From: Methanobrevibacter sp. | GTDB taxonomy: Archaea; Methanobacteriota; Methanobacteria; Methanobacteriales; Methanobacteriaceae | NCBI GenBank assembly: GCA_016838945.1 | Contig: JADLKP010000025.1 | Coordinates: 1 to 16,568, forward strand | Length of the DNA stretch: 16,568 nucleotides | Direction: 5' to 3' | The notes under the pieces: generated by a model | Told to the model about the DNA's origin: nothing | The model's input: only the letters and a program-made list of their open reading frames with translations | The model's database searches: none | Shown: piece after piece, positions 7,431 through 15,875 of the stretch | How positions within the stretch are numbered: the stretch's first letter is position 1 | How the letters are laid out: every line of letters starts with the position of its first letter | Program-made: the position numbers and the translations under genes

Positions 7431-8631
7431 GTGGAAGGAAGTTGAATTACAACAAATTGCTGATGTGCAAACTGGTCCGTTTGGAAGCCAGTTGAAAAAT
7501 GAACAATATATTACAGGTGGAACTCCTGTTGTTACGGTAGAACATTTAAAGGATTTTAGAATTATCGACTTTAATTATCCAAGTGTAACTGATGAAGATA
7601 AAAACAGACTATCAAAGTATTTATTAAAACAGGGTGATATAGTTTTTACAAGGGTAGGTTCTGTTGATTTAAGTGCTTTTGTAAAAAAGCACCAAGACGG
7701 ATGGATGTTTTCTTCAAGAATGCTTCGTGTTAGAACAAAAGCCTTCGAGGTTGATTCAAGATTTTTAAGTTATTATTTTCAGCAGAAAAATTTTAGAGAT
7801 TATATTTTGAATATTTCTGTTGGTGCTACAATGCCTTCAATAAATACTGAAATATTAAAAGCAATATCTGTTTCTTATCCCTCATTAACCGAACAAAAAT
7901 CCATAGCCTCCATCCTTTCCAGCCTCGATGATAAAATAGAACTGCTCCACCGCCAGAACACCACCCTCGAAAAAATGGCTGAAACGCTTTTTAGACAGTG
8001 GTTTGTGGAGGAAGCGAAGGAGGATTGGGAAATTAAACAACTTAAAGAAATTACTGACATTGCAATTGGTAGAACTCCACCAAGAAAGGAATCAAGATGG
8101 TTTACTACTAATTCACAAGACATTAAATGGATTTCGATAAAAGACTTGGGCGATGATGGGGTGTTTATTTCAAATACATCAGAATATTTAACCAAAGAAG
8201 CTGTTGAAACTTTTAATATTCCAATAATTCCCAAAGATACCGTAGTTCTAAGTTTTAAAATGACTGTAGGACGAGTTGCAATTACTTTCGAAGAAATGCT
8301 TTCGAATGAAGCAATTGCACATTTCAAATTCAATAAAAAAACGCCTTTCAGCAAGGAATATCTTTATATATTTCTTAAAACATACAAATATGAAACTTTA
8401 GGTAGTACTTCTTCAATAGTAACGGCAATTAACTCGGCTATGATAAAAGAAATGGAAATACTAATTCCAGATGAATTGACAATGAAAGCATTCAAAGATG
8501 AGACCGAACCTTTATTCAATAAGATAAAATCAAACCAAACCCAAATCCGCACCCTTACGACCTTGCGAGATACTTTGTTGCCGAAGTTGATGAGTGGGGA
8601 AATCCTAATTGAAAAAATGGAATTAATATGA
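7423..8631 (+). CDS. hsdS: Type I restriction-modification specificity subunit HsdS
   Basis: This 402-residue subunit recognises the bipartite DNA target and holds HsdM and HsdR together. It has two target recognition domains (about residues 1-150 and 205-350). Each is followed by a conserved helical spacer: the central one around 'L-S-S-L-D-D-K-I-E-L-L' through 'L-F-R-Q-W-F-V-E' and the C-terminal one ending 'T-L-R-D-T-L-L-P-K-L-M-S-G-E-I'. The recognition domains are AT-rich, whereas the conserved central stretch (about 7895-8030) and the tail are richer in GC like hsdM, which suggests swapped recognition domains. The actual target sequence cannot be predicted. The stop overlaps the next ATG (ATGA, 8628-8631). 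Confidence 0.97.
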   Translation: MTEWKEVELQQIADVQTGPFGSQLKNEQYITGGTPVVTVEHLKDFRIIDFNYPSVTDEDKNRLSKYLLKQGDIVFTRVGSVDLSAFVKKHQDGWMFSSRMLRVRTKAFEVDSRFLSYYFQQKNFRDYILNISVGATMPSINTEILKAISVSYPSLTEQKSIASILSSLDDKIELLHRQNTTLEKMAETLFRQWFVEEAKEDWEIKQLKEITDIAIGRTPPRKESRWFTTNSQDIKWISIKDLGDDGVFISNTSEYLTKEAVETFNIPIIPKDTVVLSFKMTVGRVAITFEEMLSNEAIAHFKFNKKTPFSKEYLYIFLKTYKYETLGSTSSIVTAINSAMIKEMEILIPDELTMKAFKDETEPLFNKIKSNQTQIRTLTTLRDTLLPKLMSGEILIEKMELI

Positions 8632-11600
8632 ATAGGTTGCAATTTGATGAATTTCTAAGGGCTATAAATATTAGCAAAAACGACACCTATTCGTTACTTC
8701 TTGGTGCAGGTTGTTCCATTACTTCCGATATTCCATCTGCAGAAGATTGTATTTGGGAATGGAAAAAATCAATTTATAAATCAAATAACTCAACTGTAAC
8801 AGATTGGATTGAAAATTATAGAAACCCAAAAGTTAAAAACACAATACAACATTGGTTAGATAACCAAGGAGGCTACCCGGAAAGAGGAAGTACAGAAGAA
8901 TATTCCTTTTACGCAAAAAAATGTTATCCCATTGAAGAACACAGAAGACAATATTTTCAAAAGATTAGTTCAAATAAAAAACCATCAATAGGCTATAAAT
9001 CAATCCCAATAATAGCAAAACAAGGGATGCTTGATTCAGTATGGACAACAAACTTAGATGAGCTTGTTGTAACAGCGTGTTCTGGGAGTGGAATTCAGTC
9101 AATTGAAATAACATTGGATTCTGTACAAAGATTAACTAAAAGAAGTCAAAACAGAAATGAACTTCCTGTAATAAAACTCCACGGAGATTTTAAATATGGA
9201 GAATTAAAAAATACAGTTGAAGAACTTAAAAATCAGGATAAGACCTTTCGTAAAATTTTAATTGATTATTTAAGAGACAAACATTTAATCGTTGTTGGGT
9301 ATAGTGGTAGAGATGCATCTCTTATGGATGCTTTAAAAGAAGCTTATTCTTTATCTGGTGGAGGAATGTTGTATTGGTGTGGCTATGGAAACAATGCAAG
9401 TAATGAAGTTAAAGAACTTATTGAACTTGCCGCAAAAAATAATCGCAACGCCTTTTATATTTCAACCGAGGGTTTTGATAGTGTTCTTCGTAAAACTGCT
9501 CAGGTGGTGGTAGAAGATAATAGAGAGTTGAAGCAAGAATTAATCAACCTACACCATTTAGAAAAAAAACAAGATGTTAATACCCCATTTGATTTGAAAC
9601 CTGACAGAGTAAACAAAATAGTAAAAAGCAACTTGTATAAAATTAGTTTTCCTGATGAAGTATTTGTATTTGATGCCACACTTGATGAAAAACCTTGGGA
9701 ATTTGTAAAAAATAGAACTTTAACAAGAAACGATATTGTTGCTGTTCCATATCGAAAACAAATTTGGTGTTTTGGTAATTTGACCATAATTAAAGATGTC
9801 TTTTCAGATGTGATAGAAAGTGAAATTCAACGAAAGCCATTAGCAAACATCAAAATATTCAATTCGTCTATAAGTAGTTTGCTTTTAACATCTGTTTGCA
9901 AAGTTTTAGCTTCTACCAATAATCTTAAAACTAATTACAAAAATAGGCTGTGGTCTGAAGCTGATTTCCAAACCATTGCAGGGCAAAAGGTATTTAATGC
10001 AATTAAATTGTCATTTGATAAACTTTCAGGTGTATTTTATCTTACGCTTAATCCTGATTTTGAATTGGAAAAAGAGGATTTAGACAGGACAACTGCTCAA
10101 AATGTTGGAATTGCTTTTTTTCATAAAATATGGAATAAGCAGTTCAATATTTATGTTGAGAAATGGAGAAAGATGCTTTTTCAAAGCAATGATGAATTTG
10201 AATTTCCGATAAACTCAGGTTCAGGATTTAGATTTAAAATTGCAAAAGCTCCGCTTTTTACAGAAGTTTGTAACTTAAATTATCGTTATCCGCAAAACCA
10301 TACAGTACCAAAGCATTTCTTTAATCTAAAAGGCATCCAATTTAAGGAAGTTCCATTACTTTTTTCAACTTCCCATGGTTCAAGAAATGTAACTGATGAA
10401 CACCCAATGCGAGGTTTGGTCAACAATAAACCTTTTGAAACAAACATCAATTCTTTACTTAATGATAGAGTTGAAATAGCTCTGATTTCACCCAAAGCTG
10501 AAGCAAATAATTTATATTCATTCATCCAAAAGCAAAATCAAAAGATTGCAAGGTTCAAGCAAGATGATGATTACATTATTGATTTTGAAGGATTCTATAA
10601 TACCTATGGAGTAAGTTTAAATTTTCCAACTCCTGATAGCGACGGATGGGAATATGTACATGAGCCACAATATATTGGAATTGTGGAAAATGCAAACTAT
10701 ATAAAGCAAGAGATTTGCAACTGCATTGTTAAAATTAATTCAACAGGAAGACAAAAGATTATTGTAGTTTATATTCCACAACGTTGGGAAGCATTTACCT
10801 CATACAACGTACAAAGTGAATCATTTGATTTGCACGATTACATTAAAGCTTTTTGTGCTGAAAAAGGGATTATGTCTCAATTAATACGAGAGAAAACGAT
10901 AAAAGACCAACAACAAAGTTGTCAAATTAACTGGTGGTTATCACTTTCTTTCTATGTTAAATCATTAAGAACTCCTTGGATTTTAGCAAATACTGATAAA
11001 AATACGGCATTTGCAGGTTTAGGATATAGCATTGATTCTAATGACAATGACAATGGTCACATTGTATTAGGTTGCAGTCATATTTATAGCTCTACAGGAG
11101 AAGGTCTTAAATATAAGTTGTCGAAAATAAGCAACAATAAAATACAATGGAGACATAAAAAGCCTCATTTGTGTTATGATGATGCTTATGAGTTTGGTCG
11201 TAATATTCTTAATCTGTTTTATGAATCAATGAATGAACTCCCCAAGAGAGTTGTTATTCATAAAAGAACCTTTTTTACTGAAGATGAAAAACAAGGTATC
11301 TTAGATAGTCTTTCGGAAAACGGTATTATTGAATCAATTGATTTAATTGAAATTAATTTTGAGGAAAACATTAAATACACAGCCAGTAAAATAAAAGACA
11401 ATAAGCCTGAAATTGATGGTTATTCTGTTTCTCGCGGCACTTGCATCCAGCTTAACTCGAAAGAAGCTCTACTTTGGGCACATGGAGTAATACCATCCGT
11501 AAGAAATCCTAATTTCAATTTTTATCCTGGTGGTAGATATATTCCAAAACCGCTTAGAGTAATTAAACATTACGGAAATGGAAGCTTAGAGCTAATTGCA

Positions 11601-11756
11601 AACGAGATTTTAGGTTTAACAAAAATGAATTGGAATTCTCTGAATATGTACTCTCAATTACCAGCAACTATTTCATCGTCAAATGATATTGCGAGAATTG
11701 GAAAATTGATTGATTCAAGTGCTAACTCTGAGTATGATTATCGTTATTTTATTTAG
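8628..11756 (+). CDS. Single-chain SIR2-APAZ-Argonaute (short pAgo fusion)
   Basis: This is a 1042-residue fusion. Residues 1-290 form a SIR2 NADase-like domain: G26-A-G-C-S30, T141-N142-L-D144 (catalytic Asn), L-H185-G-D187 (catalytic His) and G224-Y-S-G-R-D229. Residues about 310-580 resemble APAZ ('F-P-D-E-V-F-V-F-D-A-T-L'), the N/L-like partner region of short Argonautes. H592-P-M-R-G-L597 opens the Argonaute part. MID runs about 614-780, and PIWI from about 785 to the end with L997-T-K-M-N-W-N-S1004 and a terminal Tyr-Phe-Ile, as in Argonautes whose C-terminus contacts the guide 5' end. The catalytic DEDX residues are not evident: the first position falls in G-L-G-Y (797-800), and 'H-R-D' is replaced by H878-K-R880. 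Known SIR2-short-pAgo systems use guides to sense invader nucleic acid and then destroy NAD+. The gene is coupled to hsdS by ATGA and ends 12 bases before hsdR. Confidence 0.94.
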   Translation: MNRLQFDEFLRAINISKNDTYSLLLGAGCSITSDIPSAEDCIWEWKKSIYKSNNSTVTDWIENYRNPKVKNTIQHWLDNQGGYPERGSTEEYSFYAKKCYPIEEHRRQYFQKISSNKKPSIGYKSIPIIAKQGMLDSVWTTNLDELVVTACSGSGIQSIEITLDSVQRLTKRSQNRNELPVIKLHGDFKYGELKNTVEELKNQDKTFRKILIDYLRDKHLIVVGYSGRDASLMDALKEAYSLSGGGMLYWCGYGNNASNEVKELIELAAKNNRNAFYISTEGFDSVLRKTAQVVVEDNRELKQELINLHHLEKKQDVNTPFDLKPDRVNKIVKSNLYKISFPDEVFVFDATLDEKPWEFVKNRTLTRNDIVAVPYRKQIWCFGNLTIIKDVFSDVIESEIQRKPLANIKIFNSSISSLLLTSVCKVLASTNNLKTNYKNRLWSEADFQTIAGQKVFNAIKLSFDKLSGVFYLTLNPDFELEKEDLDRTTAQNVGIAFFHKIWNKQFNIYVEKWRKMLFQSNDEFEFPINSGSGFRFKIAKAPLFTEVCNLNYRYPQNHTVPKHFFNLKGIQFKEVPLLFSTSHGSRNVTDEHPMRGLVNNKPFETNINSLLNDRVEIALISPKAEANNLYSFIQKQNQKIARFKQDDDYIIDFEGFYNTYGVSLNFPTPDSDGWEYVHEPQYIGIVENANYIKQEICNCIVKINSTGRQKIIVVYIPQRWEAFTSYNVQSESFDLHDYIKAFCAEKGIMSQLIREKTIKDQQQSCQINWWLSLSFYVKSLRTPWILANTDKNTAFAGLGYSIDSNDNDNGHIVLGCSHIYSSTGEGLKYKLSKISNNKIQWRHKKPHLCYDDAYEFGRNILNLFYESMNELPKRVVIHKRTFFTEDEKQGILDSLSENGIIESIDLIEINFEENIKYTASKIKDNKPEIDGYSVSRGTCIQLNSKEALLWAHGVIPSVRNPNFNFYPGGRYIPKPLRVIKHYGNGSLELIANEILGLTKMNWNSLNMYSQLPATISSSNDIARIGKLIDSSANSEYDYRYFI

Positions 11757-11768
11757 GTTGAATTAATT

Positions 11769-14700
11769 ATGACTAAGATTACAGAACATAGCATTGAAGC
11801 ATTTGCAATTGAGTTATTGGACAAACTCGGTTACGAATACATTTATGCTCCGAATATTGCTCCCGATGGTGAAACACCTGAAAGGGAAACCTACGAGCAG
11901 GTTTTGTTAGTTGAGCGTTTACAAAATGCCGTAAAACGCATAAACAAGTCCATTCCTGCCGCTGCACAAGCCGAAGCGATAAAGGAAATTCAACGCATTG
12001 CCTCGCCCGAACTATTAGCAAATAATGAGGCTTTTCACAGGCTTTTAACCGAGGGTATCCCTGTTTCAAAACGGGTTGATGGCGATGACCGTGGCGACCG
12101 TGTTTGGCTGATTGACTTTAAGAATCCGTATAACAACGATTTTGTAGTTGCCAACCAGTTTACTGTTGTGGAAAACAACAATAACAAACGCCCCGATGTT
12201 ATTTTGTTTGTCAATGGTATTCCGTTGGTGGTAATTGAATTAAAAAATGCAGCAGACGAAAACGCTACTATTCATTCAGCATTCAAGCAAATTGAAACGT
12301 ACAAATCAATAATTCCAACCCTCTTCACTTACAATGGATTTGTAGTAATTTCTGACGGATTAGAAGCCAAAGCAGGTTCTATTTCAGCAGGGTACAGCCG
12401 TTTTATGGCATGGAAATCTGCCGATGGTAAAGCAGAAGCATCGCACTTGGTTAGCCAGTTAGAAACCCTTATTTTGGGTATGCTCAATAGAGAAACCCTG
12501 ATTGATTTAATCCGCCATTACATTGTTTTTGAAAAATCAAAACGGGAAGACCCCGAAACGGGAATTATAACAATTACCACCGTTAAAAAACTTGCAGCGT
12601 ATCATCAATACTATGCTGTAAACCGTGCAGTAGAATCCACACTAAGAGCATCAGGCTTTTCTGTATTGAAAGAAACGCCGTTGAGCATGGTAATGGAATC
12701 ACCCGAAAGTTACGGCGTGCCGGGAGTTAAAAAGCAGCCCATTGGTGACCGAAAAGGTGGTGTAGTTTGGCACACACAAGGGAGCGGTAAATCGCTTTCA
12801 ATGGTTTTTTATACGGGTAAAATTGTATTGGCAATGGATAACCCTACCATTGTGGTAATTACCGACCGTAACGATTTGGACGACCAGCTTTTTGATACAT
12901 TTGCAGCATCGAAACAACTATTACGCCAAGAGCCTGTACAAGCCGAAGATAGAAACCAACTGAAAGAACTTTTAAAAGTTGGTTCGGGTGGTGTGGTTTT
13001 TACAACCATTCAAAAATTCCAACCCGATAATGGTAATGTTTATGAATTGCTTTCCAATCGTGAAAACATTGTGGTGATTGCTGATGAAGCACACCGCACC
13101 CAATACGGATTTAAAGCCAAAACCATTGACGATAAAAATGATAAAGGCGATGTTATCGGTAAAAAAATAGTTTATGGTTTTGCAAAATATATGCGTGATG
13201 CTTTACCCAATGCAACTTATTTGGGTTTTACTGGCACACCCATTGAAAACACAGATGTAAATACCCCTGCCGTTTTCGGCAATTATGTGGATATTTACGA
13301 CATTGCCCAAGCCGTTGAAGATGGGGCAACTGTCCGTATTTATTACGAAAGCCGTCTGGCAAAAGTAAACTTGAGCGAAGAAGGCAAAAAGTTAGTTGAT
13401 GATTTGGACGATGAACTCGACCAAGAGGATTTGACCGATACCCAAAAAGCAAAAGCCAAGTGGACACAATTAGAGGCTTTGGTAGGTAGCGAAAACCGTA
13501 TAAACCAAATTGCAAAAGATATTATAGAGCATTTTGGGCAACGTCAAGCAGTTTTTGAAGGCAAAGGGATGATTGTTACCATGAGCCGCCGAATTGCTGC
13601 CGATTTGTACGAAGCCATCATAAAACTAAAACCTGAATGGCATTCCGATGAACTGAACAAAGGCATTATAAAAGTAGTAATGACTTCTTCATCTTCCGAT
13701 GGTCCAAAGATTTCAAAACATCATACAACCAAAGAACAACGCCGTACTTTAGCCGAACGTATGAAAAACCCCGATGATGAATTAAAACTCGTTATCGTTC
13801 GGGATATGTGGCTTACGGGTTTTGATGCACCAAGTATGCACACCCTTTACATTGACAAACCTATGAAAGGGCATAACCTGATGCAAGCCATTGCAAGGGT
13901 AAACCGTGTTTACAAAGACAAGCCGGGTGGTTTAATTGTTGATTATTTAGGCATTGCATCTGATTTGAAAAAGGCACTTTCGTTTTATTCTGATGCAGGA
14001 GGAAAAGGCGACCCAACAATTTTACAAGAACAGGCTGTTCAATTGATGTTGGAGAAACTGGAAGTAGTTTCAAATATGTATCATGGCTTCAACTACGAAG
14101 ATTATTTTGAAGCCGAAACTTCCAAAAAGCTTTCGATGATTTTAGCAGCTGAAGAACACATTTTAGGTTTGGAAGATGGCAAAAAACGATACATAAATGA
14201 AGTTTCGGCATTGTCAAAAGCCTTTGCCATAGCGATACCACACGACCAGGCAATGGATGCCAAAGATGAAATTTCTTTCTTTCAGGCAGTTAAAGCACGT
14301 TTGGCAAAATTTGATAGTACAGGCTCGGGCAAAACCGATGAAGAAATAGAAACAACCATCCGTCAGGTAATAGATAAAGCATTGGTAACTGAAAAAGTAA
14401 TTGATGTTTTCGATGCCGCAGGATTAAAGAAGCCTGACATTTCAATACTTTCAGATGATTTCCTTTTAGAACTGAAAGGAATGGAACACAAAAATGTTGC
14501 CCTCGAAGTATTGAAAAAACTACTCAACGATGAAATAAAATCAAGGGCAAAAAAGAACCTTGTTAAAAGTAAATCCTTAATGGAAATGTTGGAGAACGCC
14601 ATTAAGAAATATCACAATAAAATCCTTACAGCAGCCGAAGTTATTGAAGAGCTGATAAACCTTAGCAAAGACATTGTTGAAATGGACAGCGAAGCCAAAG

Positions 14701-14996
14701 CAATGGGATTATCAGATTTTGAATATGCTTTTTATACAGCCGTTGCAAACAACGACAGCGCACGAGAACTCATGCAAAAAGACAAATTGCGTGAATTAGC
14801 CGTTGTTTTGACTGAAACCATTAAACAAAATGCTTCGATTGACTGGACAATTAAAGAAAGCGTAAAAGCAAAACTGAAAGTTGCTGTAAAAAGACTATTA
14901 AGAAAATACGGTTATCCGCCAGACATGCAAATGCTCGCAACAGAAACCGTATTGAAACAAGCTGAAATGATTGCAAACGAATTGACAAATAAATAA
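11769..14996 (+). CDS. hsdR: Type I restriction enzyme endonuclease/translocase subunit HsdR
   Basis: This 1075-residue motor and nuclease subunit pulls DNA by ATP hydrolysis and cuts unmodified DNA after collision. The N-terminal PD-(D/E)xK nuclease shows D143 and E157-L-K159. The superfamily 2 helicase core follows: Walker A T336-Q-G-S-G-K341-S, DEAH box D439-E-A-H442, motif III G486-F-T-G-T-P491, then T683-G-F-D-A-P688 and the motif VI region Q706-A-I-A-R-V-N-R713. The C-terminal third is helical and binds the methylase core. The protein is full length with all key residues present. Its base composition matches hsdM rather than the SIR2-Argonaute gene between them. It is the last gene of the operon. 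Confidence 0.98.
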   Translation: MTKITEHSIEAFAIELLDKLGYEYIYAPNIAPDGETPERETYEQVLLVERLQNAVKRINKSIPAAAQAEAIKEIQRIASPELLANNEAFHRLLTEGIPVSKRVDGDDRGDRVWLIDFKNPYNNDFVVANQFTVVENNNNKRPDVILFVNGIPLVVIELKNAADENATIHSAFKQIETYKSIIPTLFTYNGFVVISDGLEAKAGSISAGYSRFMAWKSADGKAEASHLVSQLETLILGMLNRETLIDLIRHYIVFEKSKREDPETGIITITTVKKLAAYHQYYAVNRAVESTLRASGFSVLKETPLSMVMESPESYGVPGVKKQPIGDRKGGVVWHTQGSGKSLSMVFYTGKIVLAMDNPTIVVITDRNDLDDQLFDTFAASKQLLRQEPVQAEDRNQLKELLKVGSGGVVFTTIQKFQPDNGNVYELLSNRENIVVIADEAHRTQYGFKAKTIDDKNDKGDVIGKKIVYGFAKYMRDALPNATYLGFTGTPIENTDVNTPAVFGNYVDIYDIAQAVEDGATVRIYYESRLAKVNLSEEGKKLVDDLDDELDQEDLTDTQKAKAKWTQLEALVGSENRINQIAKDIIEHFGQRQAVFEGKGMIVTMSRRIAADLYEAIIKLKPEWHSDELNKGIIKVVMTSSSSDGPKISKHHTTKEQRRTLAERMKNPDDELKLVIVRDMWLTGFDAPSMHTLYIDKPMKGHNLMQAIARVNRVYKDKPGGLIVDYLGIASDLKKALSFYSDAGGKGDPTILQEQAVQLMLEKLEVVSNMYHGFNYEDYFEAETSKKLSMILAAEEHILGLEDGKKRYINEVSALSKAFAIAIPHDQAMDAKDEISFFQAVKARLAKFDSTGSGKTDEEIETTIRQVIDKALVTEKVIDVFDAAGLKKPDISILSDDFLLELKGMEHKNVALEVLKKLLNDEIKSRAKKNLVKSKSLMEMLENAIKKYHNKILTAAEVIEELINLSKDIVEMDSEAKAMGLSDFEYAFYTAVANNDSARELMQKDKLRELAVVLTETIKQNASIDWTIKESVKAKLKVAVKRLLRKYGYPPDMQMLATETVLKQAEMIANELTNK

Positions 14997-15021
14997 TTGA
15001 TATGAACAACCTGCCCACAGT

Positions 15022-15086
15022 CGTAAGCACATTTGCAAGCCCACACGAGCCAACGCTCAAACCAAAGGCTTACAAAAGAGCTTCCG
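15022..15086 (+). repeat. Folded hairpin repeat, right copy
   Basis: The 57 bases at 15026-15082 match 5748-5803 with few changes and small gaps. The left arm (15022-15041) pairs with 15067-15086 at 16 of 20 positions, again around a GAGC-CAAC-GCTC mini-hairpin. It starts about 25 bases after the hsdR stop. It could serve as an end of a nested mobile unit or as a transcript-end structure; there is no T-run that would make it a standard terminator. Confidence 0.68.
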
Positions 15087-15132
15087 CCTCTCCAGCCCAC
15101 GTAACCGCCTTTCAGGACGGTTTAAGGATTGC

Positions 15133-15214
15133 CCACGCTCAAAAAAACAAAATAAATTTGAGCTTCGTGGATAGGTCGGTGCAGATTGACAATGACAAGA
15201 AAAAAAAGCTAAAT
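15133..15214 (+). repeat. Right arm of inverted repeat around the hsd operon, with A-rich hairpin
   Basis: This arm contains the 19 bases (15141-15159) and 12 bases (15203-15214) that are inverted matches of 5685-5703 and 5649-5660. The first block sits in its own hairpin: GCTCAAA (15137-15143) pairs with TTTGAGC (15157-15163), extended by CCACG and CGTGG (15133-15137, 15166-15170) around a short bulge. No gene is supported between the hsdR stop and 15242; this stretch is repeat-derived. Confidence 0.5.
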
Positions 15215-15241
15215 AAATGACAAACAGACGGATATGAATGA

Positions 15242-15382
15242 ACACCAGTTGCCAACACGCGGTATAGTTAATTGCCGGTGCAGTGGGTATTCGAGCGGCA
15301 CAGCTCGTATCAAAAGTAGTTGTAACTTGATAGGCAAGTGCTTCGAAATCGGCAACTAACCATACCGCCAAACGTGTGCAAC
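15242..15382 (+). repeat. attC-like palindromic element 5
   Basis: Core AAC is at 15254-15256, and the right core reads GTG rather than GTT at 15374-15376 (123 bases). The arms GCGGTAT and ATACCGC, and TAATTGCCGG and TCGGCAACTAA, pair. The central blocks are CAGCTCGTATCAAAAGT and TTGATAG (15327-15333). The left end pairs with 5580-5594 at the start of the defence cassette. It differs from the element at 16376 at only about a dozen positions. Confidence 0.8.
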
Positions 15383-15410
15383 CAGGCGCGCGACAAGCAC
15401 ACATTAATCG

Positions 15411-15875
15411 ATGACAATCTGAGAATTACATCCAAGCGACCTTCCCCTACCTGGTAACTGGCTGAGTAAAGAATACATTCGTGAATACTTTGGAGAACCT
15501 GTTAGCTGGCTTCAAGAAATTACTCTAAACCTAGATGACTCAACCTGGATTCATTATTACATTGTAGAGGAGATAATACCCATGGGATTCTTTCAATATT
15601 ATGATACGGATAAAGCTCCTGAAGGAGAGTGGTCCAATGAACCAATAGGAACCGCTGGGATAGACTTTTTGATTGGGGAAGAGTCATTTCTTAATAAAGG
15701 CTATGGGGTTAAAATATTAAAAATCATTATAGTGGAAATTAAATTAAAAGGATTTTATAAGTTCATTATTGCGGATCCCGATCAAAGAAATGCAGCATCT
15801 GTCAAAGTACTTCAAAAATGTGGATTCAAACTCTCAATGAATGGACTATATAAACTAAAAATAGATGATTTATGA
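15411..15875 (+). pseudogene. GNAT acetyltransferase interrupted by a stop at codon 4
   Basis: Reading from ATG at 15411 in the frame of the downstream protein gives Met-Thr-Ile and then TGA (15420-15422). After that an uninterrupted frame continues as Glu-Leu-His-Pro-Ser-Asp-Leu-Pro, the usual start of AAC(6')-like GNAT proteins, through F-L-N-K-G-Y-G (the acetyl-CoA loop) to 'N-A-A-S-V-K-V-L-Q-K-C-G-F' and the end at 15875. Changing TGA to CGA (Arg) would restore a full protein of about 155 residues. The next in-frame ATG (15582) would lose the first 57 residues, including core GNAT strands, so it is an unlikely functional start. Either this is a recent nonsense mutation or there is a base error in the sequence. 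The stop overlaps the next ATG (ATGA). Confidence 0.72.

Larger units (their letters stand above)
5581..15374 (+). mobile_element. Large defence cassette (type I restriction-modification plus SIR2-Argonaute)
   Basis: The segment is bounded by GTTGGCAACAAGTGT (5580-5594) and ACACCAGTTGCCAAC (15242-15256), which pair at 13 of 15 positions. It includes the trailing attC-like element up to 15374. It has the same layout as the smaller neighbouring cassettes but is about 9.8 kb and holds four co-oriented genes. Inside, the operon is further bracketed by folded repeats (5743-5808 and 15022-15086). No mobility gene is present. Movement as one unit is inferred from the ends only. Confidence 0.55.

Noticed and set aside
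15002..15220. 72-residue open frame after hsdR
   Set aside because: It runs through the folded repeat and inverted-repeat arm, has no recognisable protein features, and its content is explained by the repeats.
15057..15404. 115-residue minus-strand open frame over the right repeat and element 5
   Set aside because: It covers two repeat structures and would be an artefact of their sequence; there is no start context or family likeness.
15582..15875. Intact 97-residue GNAT starting at ATG 15582
   Set aside because: The same frame codes for typical GNAT sequence back to 15423, so this start would drop the first part of the fold; a broken longer gene explains it better.
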